Translations under genes and position numbers: made by a program
Origin: an uncultured Elusimicrobia bacterium
GTDB taxonomy: Bacteria > Elusimicrobiota > Elusimicrobia > Elusimicrobiales > Elusimicrobiaceae
Reading direction: 5' to 3'
Length of the DNA stretch: 14,503 bases
Assembly (NCBI GenBank): GCA_945483375.1
Contig: CALYRQ010000003.1
Location: forward strand, 1 to 14,503
The notes under the pieces: model-generated
The model's input: the letters and a program-made list of their open reading frames with translations, nothing else
Databases searched by the model: none
Told to the model about the DNA's origin: nothing
Shown: piece after piece, positions 5,899-12,980 of the stretch
Position numbering within the stretch: the stretch's first letter is position 1
Layout: each line of letters starts with the position of its first letter

Positions 5899-5907
5899 TG
5901 ATATAAT
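5899..5907 (+). promoter_or_regulatory. Extended -10 promoter of the kinase operon
   Basis: TGATATAAT is a perfect extended -10. A weak TTGCTG (5877-5882) lies 19 bases upstream of the hexamer. Transcription would start near 5914, leaving only about 10 bases before ATG 5924, so the ribosome binding site would lie at the very 5' end. Confidence 0.7.
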
Positions 5908-5923
5908 GGTATTAAGGTGTTTT

Positions 5924-7633
5924 ATGTCTTTATTTTCTAAACTTTTTAAATTGTTTCTGGCCGTGGTACTGCTGCCGCTTGTACCCATGGTGCTTCTGTT
6001 GGCCTATTACCAGGAACATTTAAAAGATAATATCTTGGAAACTCACGCCAATTTGGCGCAGATTGTTTCGTCGTCCATGAACCAGCATATCGAAGATTTG
6101 GGCTGGCGGCTTTCGTTTGCCTCGCACGTGACGGACGCGTTAAACGCCAAAAAGGACCCCGTGCCCGTCTTGCGCGACGCGCTTTCTGCCAATCCGGATT
6201 TTGTGATGCTGGCCGTTTTGTCCCCCGAGGGCAAAGAACTCTTCCGCACGGGCGACAAACAAATTCTGCGCGATGTGCCTTCCCTGGATTTGTCCGATGA
6301 CCCTGCCTTGCCTGCACTTGCCAAAAAGCCGCGCCTGTCCGTCAGCAGTTTTGACGTAATGGACGGACGTCCCATCAGCGAATTTATTTATCCGCTCCCC
6401 AACGGAGATTTTTTATACGGTATCATGAGCTTTTTCGGTTTTATCTCCCGCATGCAGGAACAGCGTATCGGCGTGACGGGCCGTATTTACCTGGTGGACC
6501 AAAACGGTGAGGTCTTTGCCGATGAATACCAGTACCGTCCGGCTTTTGACGCGGATTCCCTAAAAAATGCGTTTGCGTCGGGTAAGCGGCTCCTTAAAAA
6601 TTTAAAAACGCCGCAGGAAGCGTACGTCGGCGCGTATGCCACAACGCCTATTTTGGGCGCGTATGTGGCGGTTTTGCAACTCAAAGGCGAAGCGTACCGC
6701 AGTATTTATTACACCAATATCATCCTGGCGCTTTTCGTGCTGACGATTGCCACGCTTTCCTATTTCGGGGCGCTCACGTTTGCCGAACGCTTGGGAGAGC
6801 CGATTGGTGCGTTGTCCGAGGCGGCCAAAGAAGTCAGCGCGGGCAATTTGGAAGGGAAAATAGACGAAGACATCGGCTGGGGGGAATTTAAAGGCTTAAT
6901 TTCCCAGTTTAATAAAATGACCGCCGATTTGAAAGATTACCAGGTTCTCCAGCTCCAGGCCCAGGTAAGCGAAATGAAAGAACACGTTTTCCGCGCCGTC
7001 GCGCACGATTTGCGCGCGCCGCTGTTGGGCCTGCAGGGGTATTTGTATATTTTGCAAAGCGGCAAAGCGTCCAAAGAGGAAGAAAAAGAATATCTGGAGC
7101 AGATGAGCCGCGCCGCGCGCGATTTATCCTCCCTGCTGGAAGACGTGCTGGACGTGTCCCGCGTGCAGGCCGGCATGCTCTCCCCGCGTAAAGAAGACGT
7201 GGACGGAGCGGAACTCGCCAAAAGCGTGACCGAAACCTTGGCTCCCACGGCGGCCGAAAAAGGGCTTTTGCTGGAAACGGACGTGCCGCCGCTGCGGTTT
7301 AGCGCGGACCCTAAACTGATCCGCCGCGTGCTGATGAATTTGGTTTCCAACGCCATTAAATTTACCGATAAAGGCCATGTGCGCGTATGCGGCGGGCGTA
7401 ATGCAAACGGCTGTTGGCTGGCGGTGGAGGACAGTGGCATCGGCATGAGCGAGCAGGACATGAAAGGACTTTTTCAAAAATACCACCAAATTAATTCCGA
7501 TAAGCCCGGCTACGGGCTGGGGCTGTTTATCAGCCGCCAAATCGTAACCGCGCACGGCGGCACGCTGGATGTAACCAGCCGCCCCGGAAAGGGAAGCCGG
7601 TTTACCGTCACGTTTCCCAAGGAGAGTAAATGA
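5924..7633 (+). CDS. Membrane sensor histidine kinase, orphan
   Basis: A 569-residue two-component sensor kinase. TM1 at about 8-28 and TM2 at about 264-286 bracket a ~235-residue extracytoplasmic domain with a Cache-like look (FVMLAVLSPEGKELFRTG; GRIYLVDQNGEVFADEY). A HAMP-like linker (about 287-340) leads to the HisKA domain, with phosphoacceptor His361 in AVAHDLRAPL. The ATPase domain has an N-box NLVSNAIKF (Asn472, Asn476), G1 DSGIGM (503-508) and G2 GYGLGL (529-534). I chose ATG 5924 because AAGGTG (5914-5919) and a perfect extended -10 precede it; a longer frame from 5741 would cross the promoter and hairpin. No receiver domain or response regulator gene is nearby, so its partner is elsewhere. 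Its stop overlaps the next start (ATGA, 7630-7633). The ligand is unknown. Confidence 0.92.
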   Translation: MSLFSKLFKLFLAVVLLPLVPMVLLLAYYQEHLKDNILETHANLAQIVSSSMNQHIEDLGWRLSFASHVTDALNAKKDPVPVLRDALSANPDFVMLAVLSPEGKELFRTGDKQILRDVPSLDLSDDPALPALAKKPRLSVSSFDVMDGRPISEFIYPLPNGDFLYGIMSFFGFISRMQEQRIGVTGRIYLVDQNGEVFADEYQYRPAFDADSLKNAFASGKRLLKNLKTPQEAYVGAYATTPILGAYVAVLQLKGEAYRSIYYTNIILALFVLTIATLSYFGALTFAERLGEPIGALSEAAKEVSAGNLEGKIDEDIGWGEFKGLISQFNKMTADLKDYQVLQLQAQVSEMKEHVFRAVAHDLRAPLLGLQGYLYILQSGKASKEEEKEYLEQMSRAARDLSSLLEDVLDVSRVQAGMLSPRKEDVDGAELAKSVTETLAPTAAEKGLLLETDVPPLRFSADPKLIRRVLMNLVSNAIKFTDKGHVRVCGGRNANGCWLAVEDSGIGMSEQDMKGLFQKYHQINSDKPGYGLGLFISRQIVTAHGGTLDVTSRPGKGSRFTVTFPKESK

Positions 7634-8343
7634 TTGTATTTTGGCGTTTGTTTTTGGCGTTTTTCATAACGGATTTTCTACTTTTCAACCACACGGGGGA
7701 AAAGGCATTTGCCCGTTTCCGCACGGCCGGGCTTTTGTTGCACGGCGGCGTATTTCTGCTGCTCGGTTTGGGGCTGTGCTACGGGTATTTAACGATGCCC
7801 TGGCCGTTTTTGGAATTAATCAATTTACCCGGCTGGATGTGCATTGTGCTGTTTGCGTTGTTCCACGTATTTTCGGACGAATTTTTCCAGTTTGGCGGTA
7901 AGTTCCGCCACGGATATTTAACCACGTTCCTGGTCAAAACAATTGTAAATCTGTTGTTTTTGTTTTTGTGCGTGCCGTTCCAGGTTTTATATGAAACGGG
8001 CAATTTTTTTGCGGAAAGCTGGGTGATTTTTTTAGTGGGACTGTTATCCGCTACGCGTGTACTGGGGTGGTTTATTTTCTCCATAGAACAGGACCGTTAC
8101 GGCCGCGAATATCCCACATTTGACGAACGCTGGCTGCTCATGATGGTGCGCGCGATTTTCTTTTTAATCATGCTGCTGCCCGGCTGGCGTTGGGCGGCGG
8201 TGCTGGCCGTGTGGTTTGCGGCGTGCGTGTATGCGCGCAAAAACCGGCTGATGGACGTTTCCGGCGCGGCGTTTTATATCGGCATTATCGGGGCGGTACT
8301 CATCGGCTTTTTGGTCCGCCTGCGTTTTTACTTGGTGCAATAA
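7630..8343 (+). CDS. Polytopic membrane protein, DUF3307-like
   Basis: A 237-residue inner-membrane protein with about six or seven hydrophobic segments (roughly 4-18, 33-52, 66-86, 98-118, 125-150, 166-200, 209-232). The start, FLAFFITDFLLFNHTGEKA followed by LLLHGGVFLL, resembles the N-terminus of the DUF3307 family (a DFxLQ...K...H pattern). I am not certain of that match. It carries no enzymatic motif that I can name. AGGAGA precedes the start, and the ATGA overlap with the kinase gene points to coupled translation and perhaps a joint role in the membrane. The following exonuclease gene starts 1 base after its stop. Confidence 0.8.
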   Translation: MIVFWRLFLAFFITDFLLFNHTGEKAFARFRTAGLLLHGGVFLLLGLGLCYGYLTMPWPFLELINLPGWMCIVLFALFHVFSDEFFQFGGKFRHGYLTTFLVKTIVNLLFLFLCVPFQVLYETGNFFAESWVIFLVGLLSATRVLGWFIFSIEQDRYGREYPTFDERWLLMMVRAIFFLIMLLPGWRWAAVLAVWFAACVYARKNRLMDVSGAAFYIGIIGAVLIGFLVRLRFYLVQ

Positions 8344-8344
8344 T

Positions 8345-8935
8345 ATGAATTTAAACGAAATCAGATTTGCGTGTTTGGATACCGAAACCACCGGGCTTTC
8401 GCCGGAAACGGGCGGAAAAATTTGCGAAATCGCCGTATCCGTTTCCCAGGGCGGGCGCATGGTGGACGAGTTTTCCACCCTGCTTAACCCCGGCCTCCCC
8501 ATGAGCCCGGAAGTAATCGCCATCCACGGCATTACGAACGAAATGGTAAAGGACGCTCCGTCTTTTGCCGATGTATTGCCGCGTCTTTTGGGCCTGCTGG
8601 ACAACTGCGTTATCGTGGCCCATAATGCGGATTTCGACGTTTCTTTCCTTCGTGCCGAATTTGCCGCGTGCGGCATGCGCTTTCCGCCGTACCCGGTGGT
8701 GGATACGCTCAAACTGGCGCGCAAGAGCGGCAAGTTCGCCCGCAACCGTTTGGGGCTGATTGCCGAGGAATTGGGTATCAGCTGCCAGGGGTGGCACCGC
8801 GCCATGGCCGATACAAAAATGGCCGAGCAGATTTTCTATTATTTTCTTACAATATTAAGTAAAGAAGGCGTAACAACGCTGGAACAGTTAAACCAGTTTC
8901 AGTGCAAACGCTGGAAAGATTTGATTTGTCATTAA
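8345..8935 (+). CDS. DEDDh 3'-5' exonuclease, DnaQ/PolC-type
   Basis: A 196-residue exonuclease of the DnaQ superfamily that removes nucleotides from DNA 3' ends. ExoI is DTETTG (Asp12, Glu14). ExoII is AHNADFDVSFL (Asp98). ExoIII epsilon is HRAMADTKMAEQ (His151, Asp156). All catalytic residues are present. Its length suits a stand-alone epsilon-like subunit or a repair exonuclease. The tail (residues ~175-196) is short and carries no obvious clamp-binding motif. No polymerase gene is adjacent, so I leave the symbol blank. The start follows the previous stop by one base with only a weak TTGGTG upstream, implying translational coupling. The stop overlaps the gpmI ribosome binding site. Confidence 0.92.
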   Translation: MNLNEIRFACLDTETTGLSPETGGKICEIAVSVSQGGRMVDEFSTLLNPGLPMSPEVIAIHGITNEMVKDAPSFADVLPRLLGLLDNCVIVAHNADFDVSFLRAEFAACGMRFPPYPVVDTLKLARKSGKFARNRLGLIAEELGISCQGWHRAMADTKMAEQIFYYFLTILSKEGVTTLEQLNQFQCKRWKDLICH

Positions 8936-8948
8936 GGAGAATTACAAC

Positions 8949-10499
8949 ATGAAAAAAGTGGTTTTAATCATTCGCGACGGCTGGGGCGACGCCAAAGCCG
9001 GCCCGCACAACGCCGTAACGAACGCCAAGACTCCCAACATCACCAAATACTTGGCCGAATATCCTCATACCCAAATCGAAGCCTCCGGCGAACAGGTGGG
9101 GCTGCCTGCCGGATATATGGGTTCTTCCGAAGTGGGTCACCTCAATATGGGGGCCGGACGCATCGTTATCCAGGAACTTAAACGTTTGAAAGATACCATC
9201 GAAGACGGCTCTTTATTTAAATCCGCCGCTTTCTCCGCGTGCATTGAAAACTGCGTGAAAAACAACAAACCCTTGCACGTAATGGGTCTGGTGCAGGACG
9301 AAGGCGTCCATGCCCACCACGACCATTTGCACGCCATCATCAAATACGCCGCCGAAAAAGGCATTAAAGACATTAACGTCCATTTCTTTGCTGACGGGCG
9401 CGATACGCCGCCCCAAAGCTCCATCGGCTACATCCGCACGCTGGAAGAAAAAATGAAAGAATACGGCGCGGGCAAAATCGCCACCATCCAGGGCCGCTAC
9501 TACGCCATGGACCGCGGCGAAGACTGGAGCTTAACCGATAAAGCCTACGATTTAATCGTACACGCCAAAGGCTTGCACGGCACGACCGCCGAAGAAGTGG
9601 TGTCCGAAGATTATAAAACCATGAAAACGCCCGACGGCGGCCCCATGGTGGACGAATACATCCCGCCGACCGTACTCGGCGACTACAAGGGCATGGAACC
9701 CGGTTCCAGCGTGATTTTCTTCAACTTCCGCCAGGACCGCGCCATTCAGCTCACCCGTGCGTTTATTGACGACAACTATCCGGGTCACCGCGGCGAACGC
9801 GTGCCCTGCGTGTATTGCGGTTTAACCAAGTATTACGATTCCTTCCCCTATAACGCTTTGCCTTCCATGACGGACGGCGGCGGTATGAATAACCTCTTGG
9901 GCGAAGTGATTTCCAAAGCCGGCCTGAAACAGCTGCGCTTGGCGGAAACGCAAAAGTTCAAACACGTTACGTCGTTCTTTAACGGCAAACTGTTAAAACC
10001 GTACCCGGGCGAAGATCGCATCGAGAAAAAAGGCCGCTTTGACCCCGCCACCTTTGCCGACCACCCGGAAATGGAAGCGTATATCGTCAAGGACGAAGCC
10101 ATTAACCAAATCAATACCGGCAAGTATGATTTTATCGTCATTAACTTTGCCAACTGTGACATGGTGGGACACACGGGTAATTTCAAATCCGTCGTCAAAG
10201 CCGTAGAAGTGGTGGACGAGTGCACCGGCGCGGTAACCGAAGCCGCTTTGGCTAAGGATTACGCCGTGTTCATCACCGCCGATCATGGTAACGCCGAAGA
10301 AATGTGGGACGAAAAAATCAATATGGCCAAAACCGCCCACACCACGAATCTGGTGGACTTTATCTACTTAAATAATGATGACAGAGCCGCCAAAATGCAG
10401 CCTGCGGGCAACCTGGGCGACATCGCGGTAACGGTATTGGACGTGATGGGCATAGAAAAACCCGCCGACATGACGGCCAAGAGCTTGATTAAGAAATAA
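8949..10499 (+). CDS. gpmI: 2,3-bisphosphoglycerate-independent phosphoglycerate mutase
   Basis: A cytoplasmic glycolytic and gluconeogenic enzyme converting 3- to 2-phosphoglycerate with a two-metal, phosphoserine mechanism. At 516 residues it has the standard length. Metal and catalytic residues line up: Asp10 (RDGWG), Ser60 nucleophile (GSSEVGH), Asp404 and His408 (CDMVGHTG), Asp445 and His446 (ADHGN), His464 (AHTT). Substrate residues are His121, Arg151-Asp152 (GRDTPP), Arg183, Arg189 (RYYAMDRG), Arg261 and Arg264 (FRQDR) and Lys336. Small departures are GSSEVGH for the usual GNSEVGH and QDEGVHAH for the usual SDGGVHSH. AGGAGA lies about 8 bases upstream. It is last in the operon with the kinase, membrane protein and exonuclease, an unusual company for a glycolytic gene. 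Confidence 0.97.
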   Translation: MKKVVLIIRDGWGDAKAGPHNAVTNAKTPNITKYLAEYPHTQIEASGEQVGLPAGYMGSSEVGHLNMGAGRIVIQELKRLKDTIEDGSLFKSAAFSACIENCVKNNKPLHVMGLVQDEGVHAHHDHLHAIIKYAAEKGIKDINVHFFADGRDTPPQSSIGYIRTLEEKMKEYGAGKIATIQGRYYAMDRGEDWSLTDKAYDLIVHAKGLHGTTAEEVVSEDYKTMKTPDGGPMVDEYIPPTVLGDYKGMEPGSSVIFFNFRQDRAIQLTRAFIDDNYPGHRGERVPCVYCGLTKYYDSFPYNALPSMTDGGGMNNLLGEVISKAGLKQLRLAETQKFKHVTSFFNGKLLKPYPGEDRIEKKGRFDPATFADHPEMEAYIVKDEAINQINTGKYDFIVINFANCDMVGHTGNFKSVVKAVEVVDECTGAVTEAALAKDYAVFITADHGNAEEMWDEKINMAKTAHTTNLVDFIYLNNDDRAAKMQPAGNLGDIAVTVLDVMGIEKPADMTAKSLIKK

Positions 10500-10527
10500 C
10501 GGCTGTTGTTATCTGATGTTTTGCGCA

Positions 10528-10569
10528 CAAGGGATAAGAAAAAATATTTCTTATCCCTTGTTGCTTGTA
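10528..10569 (+). terminator. Hairpin terminator after gpmI (hairpin family copy 3)
   Basis: A perfect 14-bp stem CAAGGGATAAGAAA (10528-10541) with TTTCTTATCCCTTG (10547-10560) is followed by TTGCTTGTAT. GCA before and TGC after the stem can pair past a bulged T. The flank CTGTTGTTATCTGATG at 10503-10518 resembles those of copies 1 and 2. Stem bases differ from copy 2 with compensation (CGAC/GTCG against CAAG/CTTG). Confidence 0.75.
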
Positions 10570-10579
10570 TGGGCAACCA

Positions 10580-10743
10580 TTTTCCATATTTGGCTAACTT
10601 TGCGTTCCCTTGCCGCTCGGTGTACCTGGCAGTACTTCCTCGGACAACTGGCAACGCAAATTTAGCTCAAATCTGAAAAATCAGCCGAAGCTATGCAATG
10701 TTATTCTAATCTGCACGGCATTACACCGTCTTCGTTACTGTTG
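10580..10743. repeat. Nested palindromic element, copy B
   Basis: This is the counterpart of 4581-4741. TTTTCCA (10580-10586), TGAAAAATCA (10674-10683), TGCAATGTTATTCT (10694-10707) and ACGGCATT (10715-10722) are shared at matching spacing. The variable middle (87 bases, against 89 in copy A) again folds as nested arms, with TTTGCGTT pairing AACGCAAA around a GTAC...GTAC core, but with different sequence. An open frame across it is not convincing as protein. Confidence 0.6.
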
Positions 10744-10759
10744 TATTCGCCCCTTGGGC

Positions 10760-10780
10760 CCGTTTATAAAAACGGTTTTG
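10760..10780 (+). terminator. Small terminator-like hairpin
   Basis: CCGTTT (10760-10765) pairs with AAACGG (10770-10775) around ATAA, followed by TTTTG. It is short; it may belong to the neighbouring palindromic repeat rather than end a transcript. Confidence 0.35.
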
Positions 10781-10781
10781 T

Positions 10782-10908
10782 TACCCGCCCATTGTCCTGC
10801 TTATAAAAAGCGGCTGAAACGGAAAAGGCGTTTTATTTGTTTGAGCAGGAGGCGAGTTGTAAAACGCCCCGTTGCAGACTGCTTTTTATAGGACACGGGC
10901 GGGCAGTA
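10782..10908. repeat. MITE-like long palindrome
   Basis: Arms of about 45-52 bases face each other with small gaps. CCCGCCC (10784-10790) pairs GGGCGGG (10897-10903). TATAAAAAGC (10802-10811) pairs GCTTTTTATA (10881-10890). GGCGTTTTA (10827-10835) pairs TAAAACGCC (10860-10868). The loop is 24 bases (10836-10859). The left arm recurs at 24-51 (25 of 28 positions). It has no coding capacity worth naming, which fits a miniature inverted-repeat element or a long folded RNA. Confidence 0.7.
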
Positions 10909-10915
10909 TTAATGG

Positions 10916-10941
10916 TTCTTTTTCTGCTGTCAGAAAAAGAA
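10916..10941. repeat. Perfect 11-bp hairpin
   Basis: TTCTTTTTCTG (10916-10926) and CAGAAAAAGAA (10931-10941) pair perfectly around a CTGT loop. It has no GC-rich stem and is not a typical terminator. Confidence 0.55.
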
Positions 10942-10955
10942 TAGAAACATTTTTT

Positions 10956-10985
10956 GTTTACTTTTTGGCGACCTAAAAAGTAAAC
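10956..10985. repeat. Perfect 11-bp palindrome GTTTACTTTTT
   Basis: GTTTACTTTTT (10956-10966) and AAAAAGTAAAC (10975-10985) pair perfectly around GGCGACCT. I recall similar GTTACTTTTTTGGCGAC palindromes as dispersed repeats in unrelated bacteria; this is from memory and unverified here. Confidence 0.55.
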
Positions 10986-10987
10986 GC

Positions 10988-11014
10988 AAAAAACCCCGCT
11001 CTAAAGAGCGGGGG
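10988..11014 (-). terminator. Intrinsic terminator of rplM-rpsI
   Basis: On the minus strand CCCCGCTC pairs with GAGCGGGG around a TTTA loop, followed by six T (plus coordinates 10988-10993). It lies about 40 bases after the rpsI stop. Confidence 0.92.
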
Positions 11015-11052
11015 TTGTAAAACATATCCTGCAAGTTTCCAATATCCAACGA

Positions 11053-11448
11053 TTAACGTTTGGAGAACTGGAAGCGTTTGCGGGCGCCGGGCTGACCGGG
11101 TTTCTTTCTTTCGACCATACGCGGGTCGCGGGTAAGATAACCGGCTTTCTTCACGGCTTTTTTAAGATCTTCGCTGATTACGGCCAAAGAGCGCGCAATC
11201 GCGTGGCGCAAAGCGCCGGCTTGGGAGGATACGCCGCCGCCCACGACTTTAGCGGTAACGTCGTATTCTTTTTCCAAGTTGGTAACCACGAGCGGAGCCT
11301 TAACGGCGGCTTTGCAGCGGGCATGGTTGCCGAAGTATTCATCCAAAGATTTGGCGTTGACGGTGATTACCCCTTTGCCTTTGGCCAAGGCCACGGTGGC
11401 AACGGAGGTTTTTCTTCTTCCGGTTTTGAGTTCTTTCGTATTGTTCAT
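11053..11448 (-). CDS. rpsI: 30S ribosomal protein S9
   Basis: A 131-residue S9 of the small subunit head, whose C-terminal tail reaches the P-site tRNA. Typical blocks: GRRKTSVATVALAKGKGVITVN near the start, VVGGGVSSQAGALRHAIARSL (68-88), TRDPRMVERKKPGQPGARK and the conserved terminal QFSKR. GAGGGA lies about 7 bases before ATG 11448. It starts 12 bases after the rplM stop, the standard rplM-rpsI pair, and is followed by the operon terminator. Confidence 0.98.
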   Translation of the reverse strand: MNNTKELKTGRRKTSVATVALAKGKGVITVNAKSLDEYFGNHARCKAAVKAPLVVTNLEKEYDVTAKVVGGGVSSQAGALRHAIARSLAVISEDLKKAVKKAGYLTRDPRMVERKKPGQPGARKRFQFSKR

Positions 11449-11460
11449 AAATTATCCCTC

Positions 11461-11886
11461 TTATTTACCAAAGCGTTCGGTGAAGGAGTGTTCTTCGCCG
11501 GCGAACAGTCTTAAGCGTTTCATTCTGGGCGCGCGGAGTTTGTTTTCGTCCAACATTCTCTTAACGGCCAGTTCCAGTACTCTGGTGGGGTTGTTTTCCA
11601 ACACGCGTTTAACCGGGGTTTCTTTACCGCCTTTAGCGTAACCGGAGTGGGAGAAATAAACTTTCTGTTCCAGTTTTTTACCGGTGAGTTTCACCTTGGC
11701 GGCATTGGTAACGACGACGAAGTCGCCGCAGTCCATGTTAGGCGTATAGGTTTTTTTGTGTTTGCCCATAAGAAGAACGGCAATTTGGGTAGCCAGTCTG
11801 CCCAGGGTTTGGCCCGTGGCGTCGATATGATGCCATTTGCGGGTGGTTTCAACTTCCTTTACGGAAGGCAAAAAAGTTTTTGTCAT
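11461..11886 (-). CDS. rplM: 50S ribosomal protein L13
   Basis: A 141-residue L13, an early-assembling protein of the large subunit. The family blocks are intact: KWHHIDATGQTLGRLATQIA (17-36), LLMGKHKKTYTPNMDCGDFV, NAAKVKLTGKK, and the SGYAKGGKE and RMLDENKLRAPRMKRL regions near the end. AAGGT lies about 12 bases before ATG 11886. It is the first gene after a perfect extended -10 promoter and a leader of about 70 bases that contains a hairpin; the upstream dus gene lies 119 bases away on the same strand. Confidence 0.98.
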   Translation of the reverse strand: MTKTFLPSVKEVETTRKWHHIDATGQTLGRLATQIAVLLMGKHKKTYTPNMDCGDFVVVTNAAKVKLTGKKLEQKVYFSHSGYAKGGKETPVKRVLENNPTRVLELAVKRMLDENKLRAPRMKRLRLFAGEEHSFTERFGK

Positions 11887-11916
11887 GTTTTGTTTCTACC
11901 TTTTGTAATTAATGCG

Positions 11917-11936
11917 CAGCGGAGTGGTGGCCGCTG
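11917..11936 (-). promoter_or_regulatory. Hairpin in the rplM leader
   Basis: CAGCGG (minus strand) pairs with CCGCTG around CCACCACT in the untranslated leader of rplM, about 30 bases before the start codon. Leaders of rplM-rpsI carry autoregulatory structures in some bacteria. Whether this one does is inference; the stem is only 6 bp. Confidence 0.4.
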
Positions 11937-11962
11937 TCTTAATGACTCGTGGTTTCCTATAT

Positions 11963-11971
11963 ATTATATCA
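11963..11971 (-). promoter_or_regulatory. Extended -10 promoter of rplM-rpsI
   Basis: The minus strand reads TTGATATAAT, a perfect extended -10 identical to the one before the histidine kinase gene. No good -35 is visible at 16-18 bases. It lies between dus and rplM, so the ribosomal pair can be transcribed independently of dus. Confidence 0.65.
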
Positions 11972-12005
11972 AAATGCGGAATTTTTTTGCAGAAAATATC
12001 GGTCC

Positions 12006-12980
12006 TTACAGCCCGGACAAAACATCTGCAAACAGTTTGCGGATGTCCGAAAGCGCGTCCATGCGCACAAATTGGCCGCGTACGTCCGCCGCATTGGGAA
12101 AATCTTTTATCCAATAGCCCGAGGTTTTGCGGCTGCGGTTAACCCCAATCCGCTCCCCGTAAAAAGCAACATTTTCTTCTATCAAATTCAAATAGATTTC
12201 CAAGCGTTTTTTGGAATCCTGAGAGGACGGTGTTTTTCCCGCCAGTTCATCACAAATGTCCTGAAAAATAAACGGGTTGCCCACTGCGCCGCGGCCGATC
12301 ATCACGCCCGCACAGCCGGCATTTATAAATTCTTTTACGCGTGCGGCGTTTAATACGCCGCCGTTGCCGATGACGGGGATTTTTACCTCCGCACACGCTT
12401 TGGCCAGCGCGTCCACATTGGGTTCGCCGCTGTGAACGTCCGCCGCCGCTCGGGCGTGCAGGGTAACCGCCGCCGCGCCGCAGTCTTCAGCCAACTTGGC
12501 AAGGCGCGCGCCTAAAAATTCTTTATGGTTAAGCGCAATACGCGTTTTGAGCGTAACGGGAATTTTAACGCTTTTTACCGCCGCTTCCAACAGCCGCGCC
12601 AGTTTGGCTTCGTCCTTCATCAGCACGCAGCCCGCGCCCGCCTTGTTGATTTTTTTAACGGGACAGCCGGCGTTCAAATCCACCATATCCGCCCCCGCCG
12701 CTTCGGCGTTTTTGGCGGCCTCGGCGATGGTTTGTTCGTCCGAACCGAAAATCTGCATGGAAACGGGATGCTCTTTCGGGTTCACCTGAAGCATTTTCCC
12801 GCTTTTGGCGTTGCCGTAATGAAGCGCGTGCGCCGACACCATTTCCGCACACACCAGCCCCGCCCCGCCGCGCAGGCACAGTACGCGAAACGGCGAATCG
12901 GTAATCCCGGCCATCGGGGCGAGGATTAAATTGTTCTTTGTTGTAACGGAACCGATTTGTAAGGGATGAATAAACGTCAT
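12006..12980 (-). CDS. dusB: tRNA-dihydrouridine synthase, DusB-type
   Basis: A 324-residue FMN enzyme that reduces specific uridines in tRNA to dihydrouridine with NADPH. The TIM-barrel start is LAPMAGITDSPFR (20-32). The Dus signature VDLNAGCPVKKINKAGAGC (100-118) carries catalytic Cys106. FMN and RNA residues Lys145 and Arg147 (LKTR), His175 and Arg177 (HAR), GNGG (205-208) and MIGRGA (227-232) are present. The helical tRNA-binding domain follows from about residue 250. The segment after His175 reads HARAAADVHSG, where HxRTRxQxYxG-type residues are usual, a mild departure. The subfamily symbol is a best guess. The start overlaps the stop of the upstream lipoprotein gene (ATGA), so the two are co-transcribed. 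Confidence 0.93.
   Translation of the reverse strand: MTFIHPLQIGSVTTKNNLILAPMAGITDSPFRVLCLRGGAGLVCAEMVSAHALHYGNAKSGKMLQVNPKEHPVSMQIFGSDEQTIAEAAKNAEAAGADMVDLNAGCPVKKINKAGAGCVLMKDEAKLARLLEAAVKSVKIPVTLKTRIALNHKEFLGARLAKLAEDCGAAAVTLHARAAADVHSGEPNVDALAKACAEVKIPVIGNGGVLNAARVKEFINAGCAGVMIGRGAVGNPFIFQDICDELAGKTPSSQDSKKRLEIYLNLIEENVAFYGERIGVNRSRKTSGYWIKDFPNAADVRGQFVRMDALSDIRKLFADVLSGL

Noticed and set aside
5741..5923. Longer kinase frame starting at 5741.
   Set aside because: It would cross a palindrome, a terminator-like hairpin and a perfect extended -10; ATG 5924 has a ribosome binding site and begins directly at the first membrane segment.
10610..10891. Plus-strand open frame of 93 codons after gpmI.
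   Set aside because: It runs through the nested element and one arm of the long palindrome, has no ribosome binding site, and its composition (many Arg, Cys, Leu without pattern) is not protein-like.
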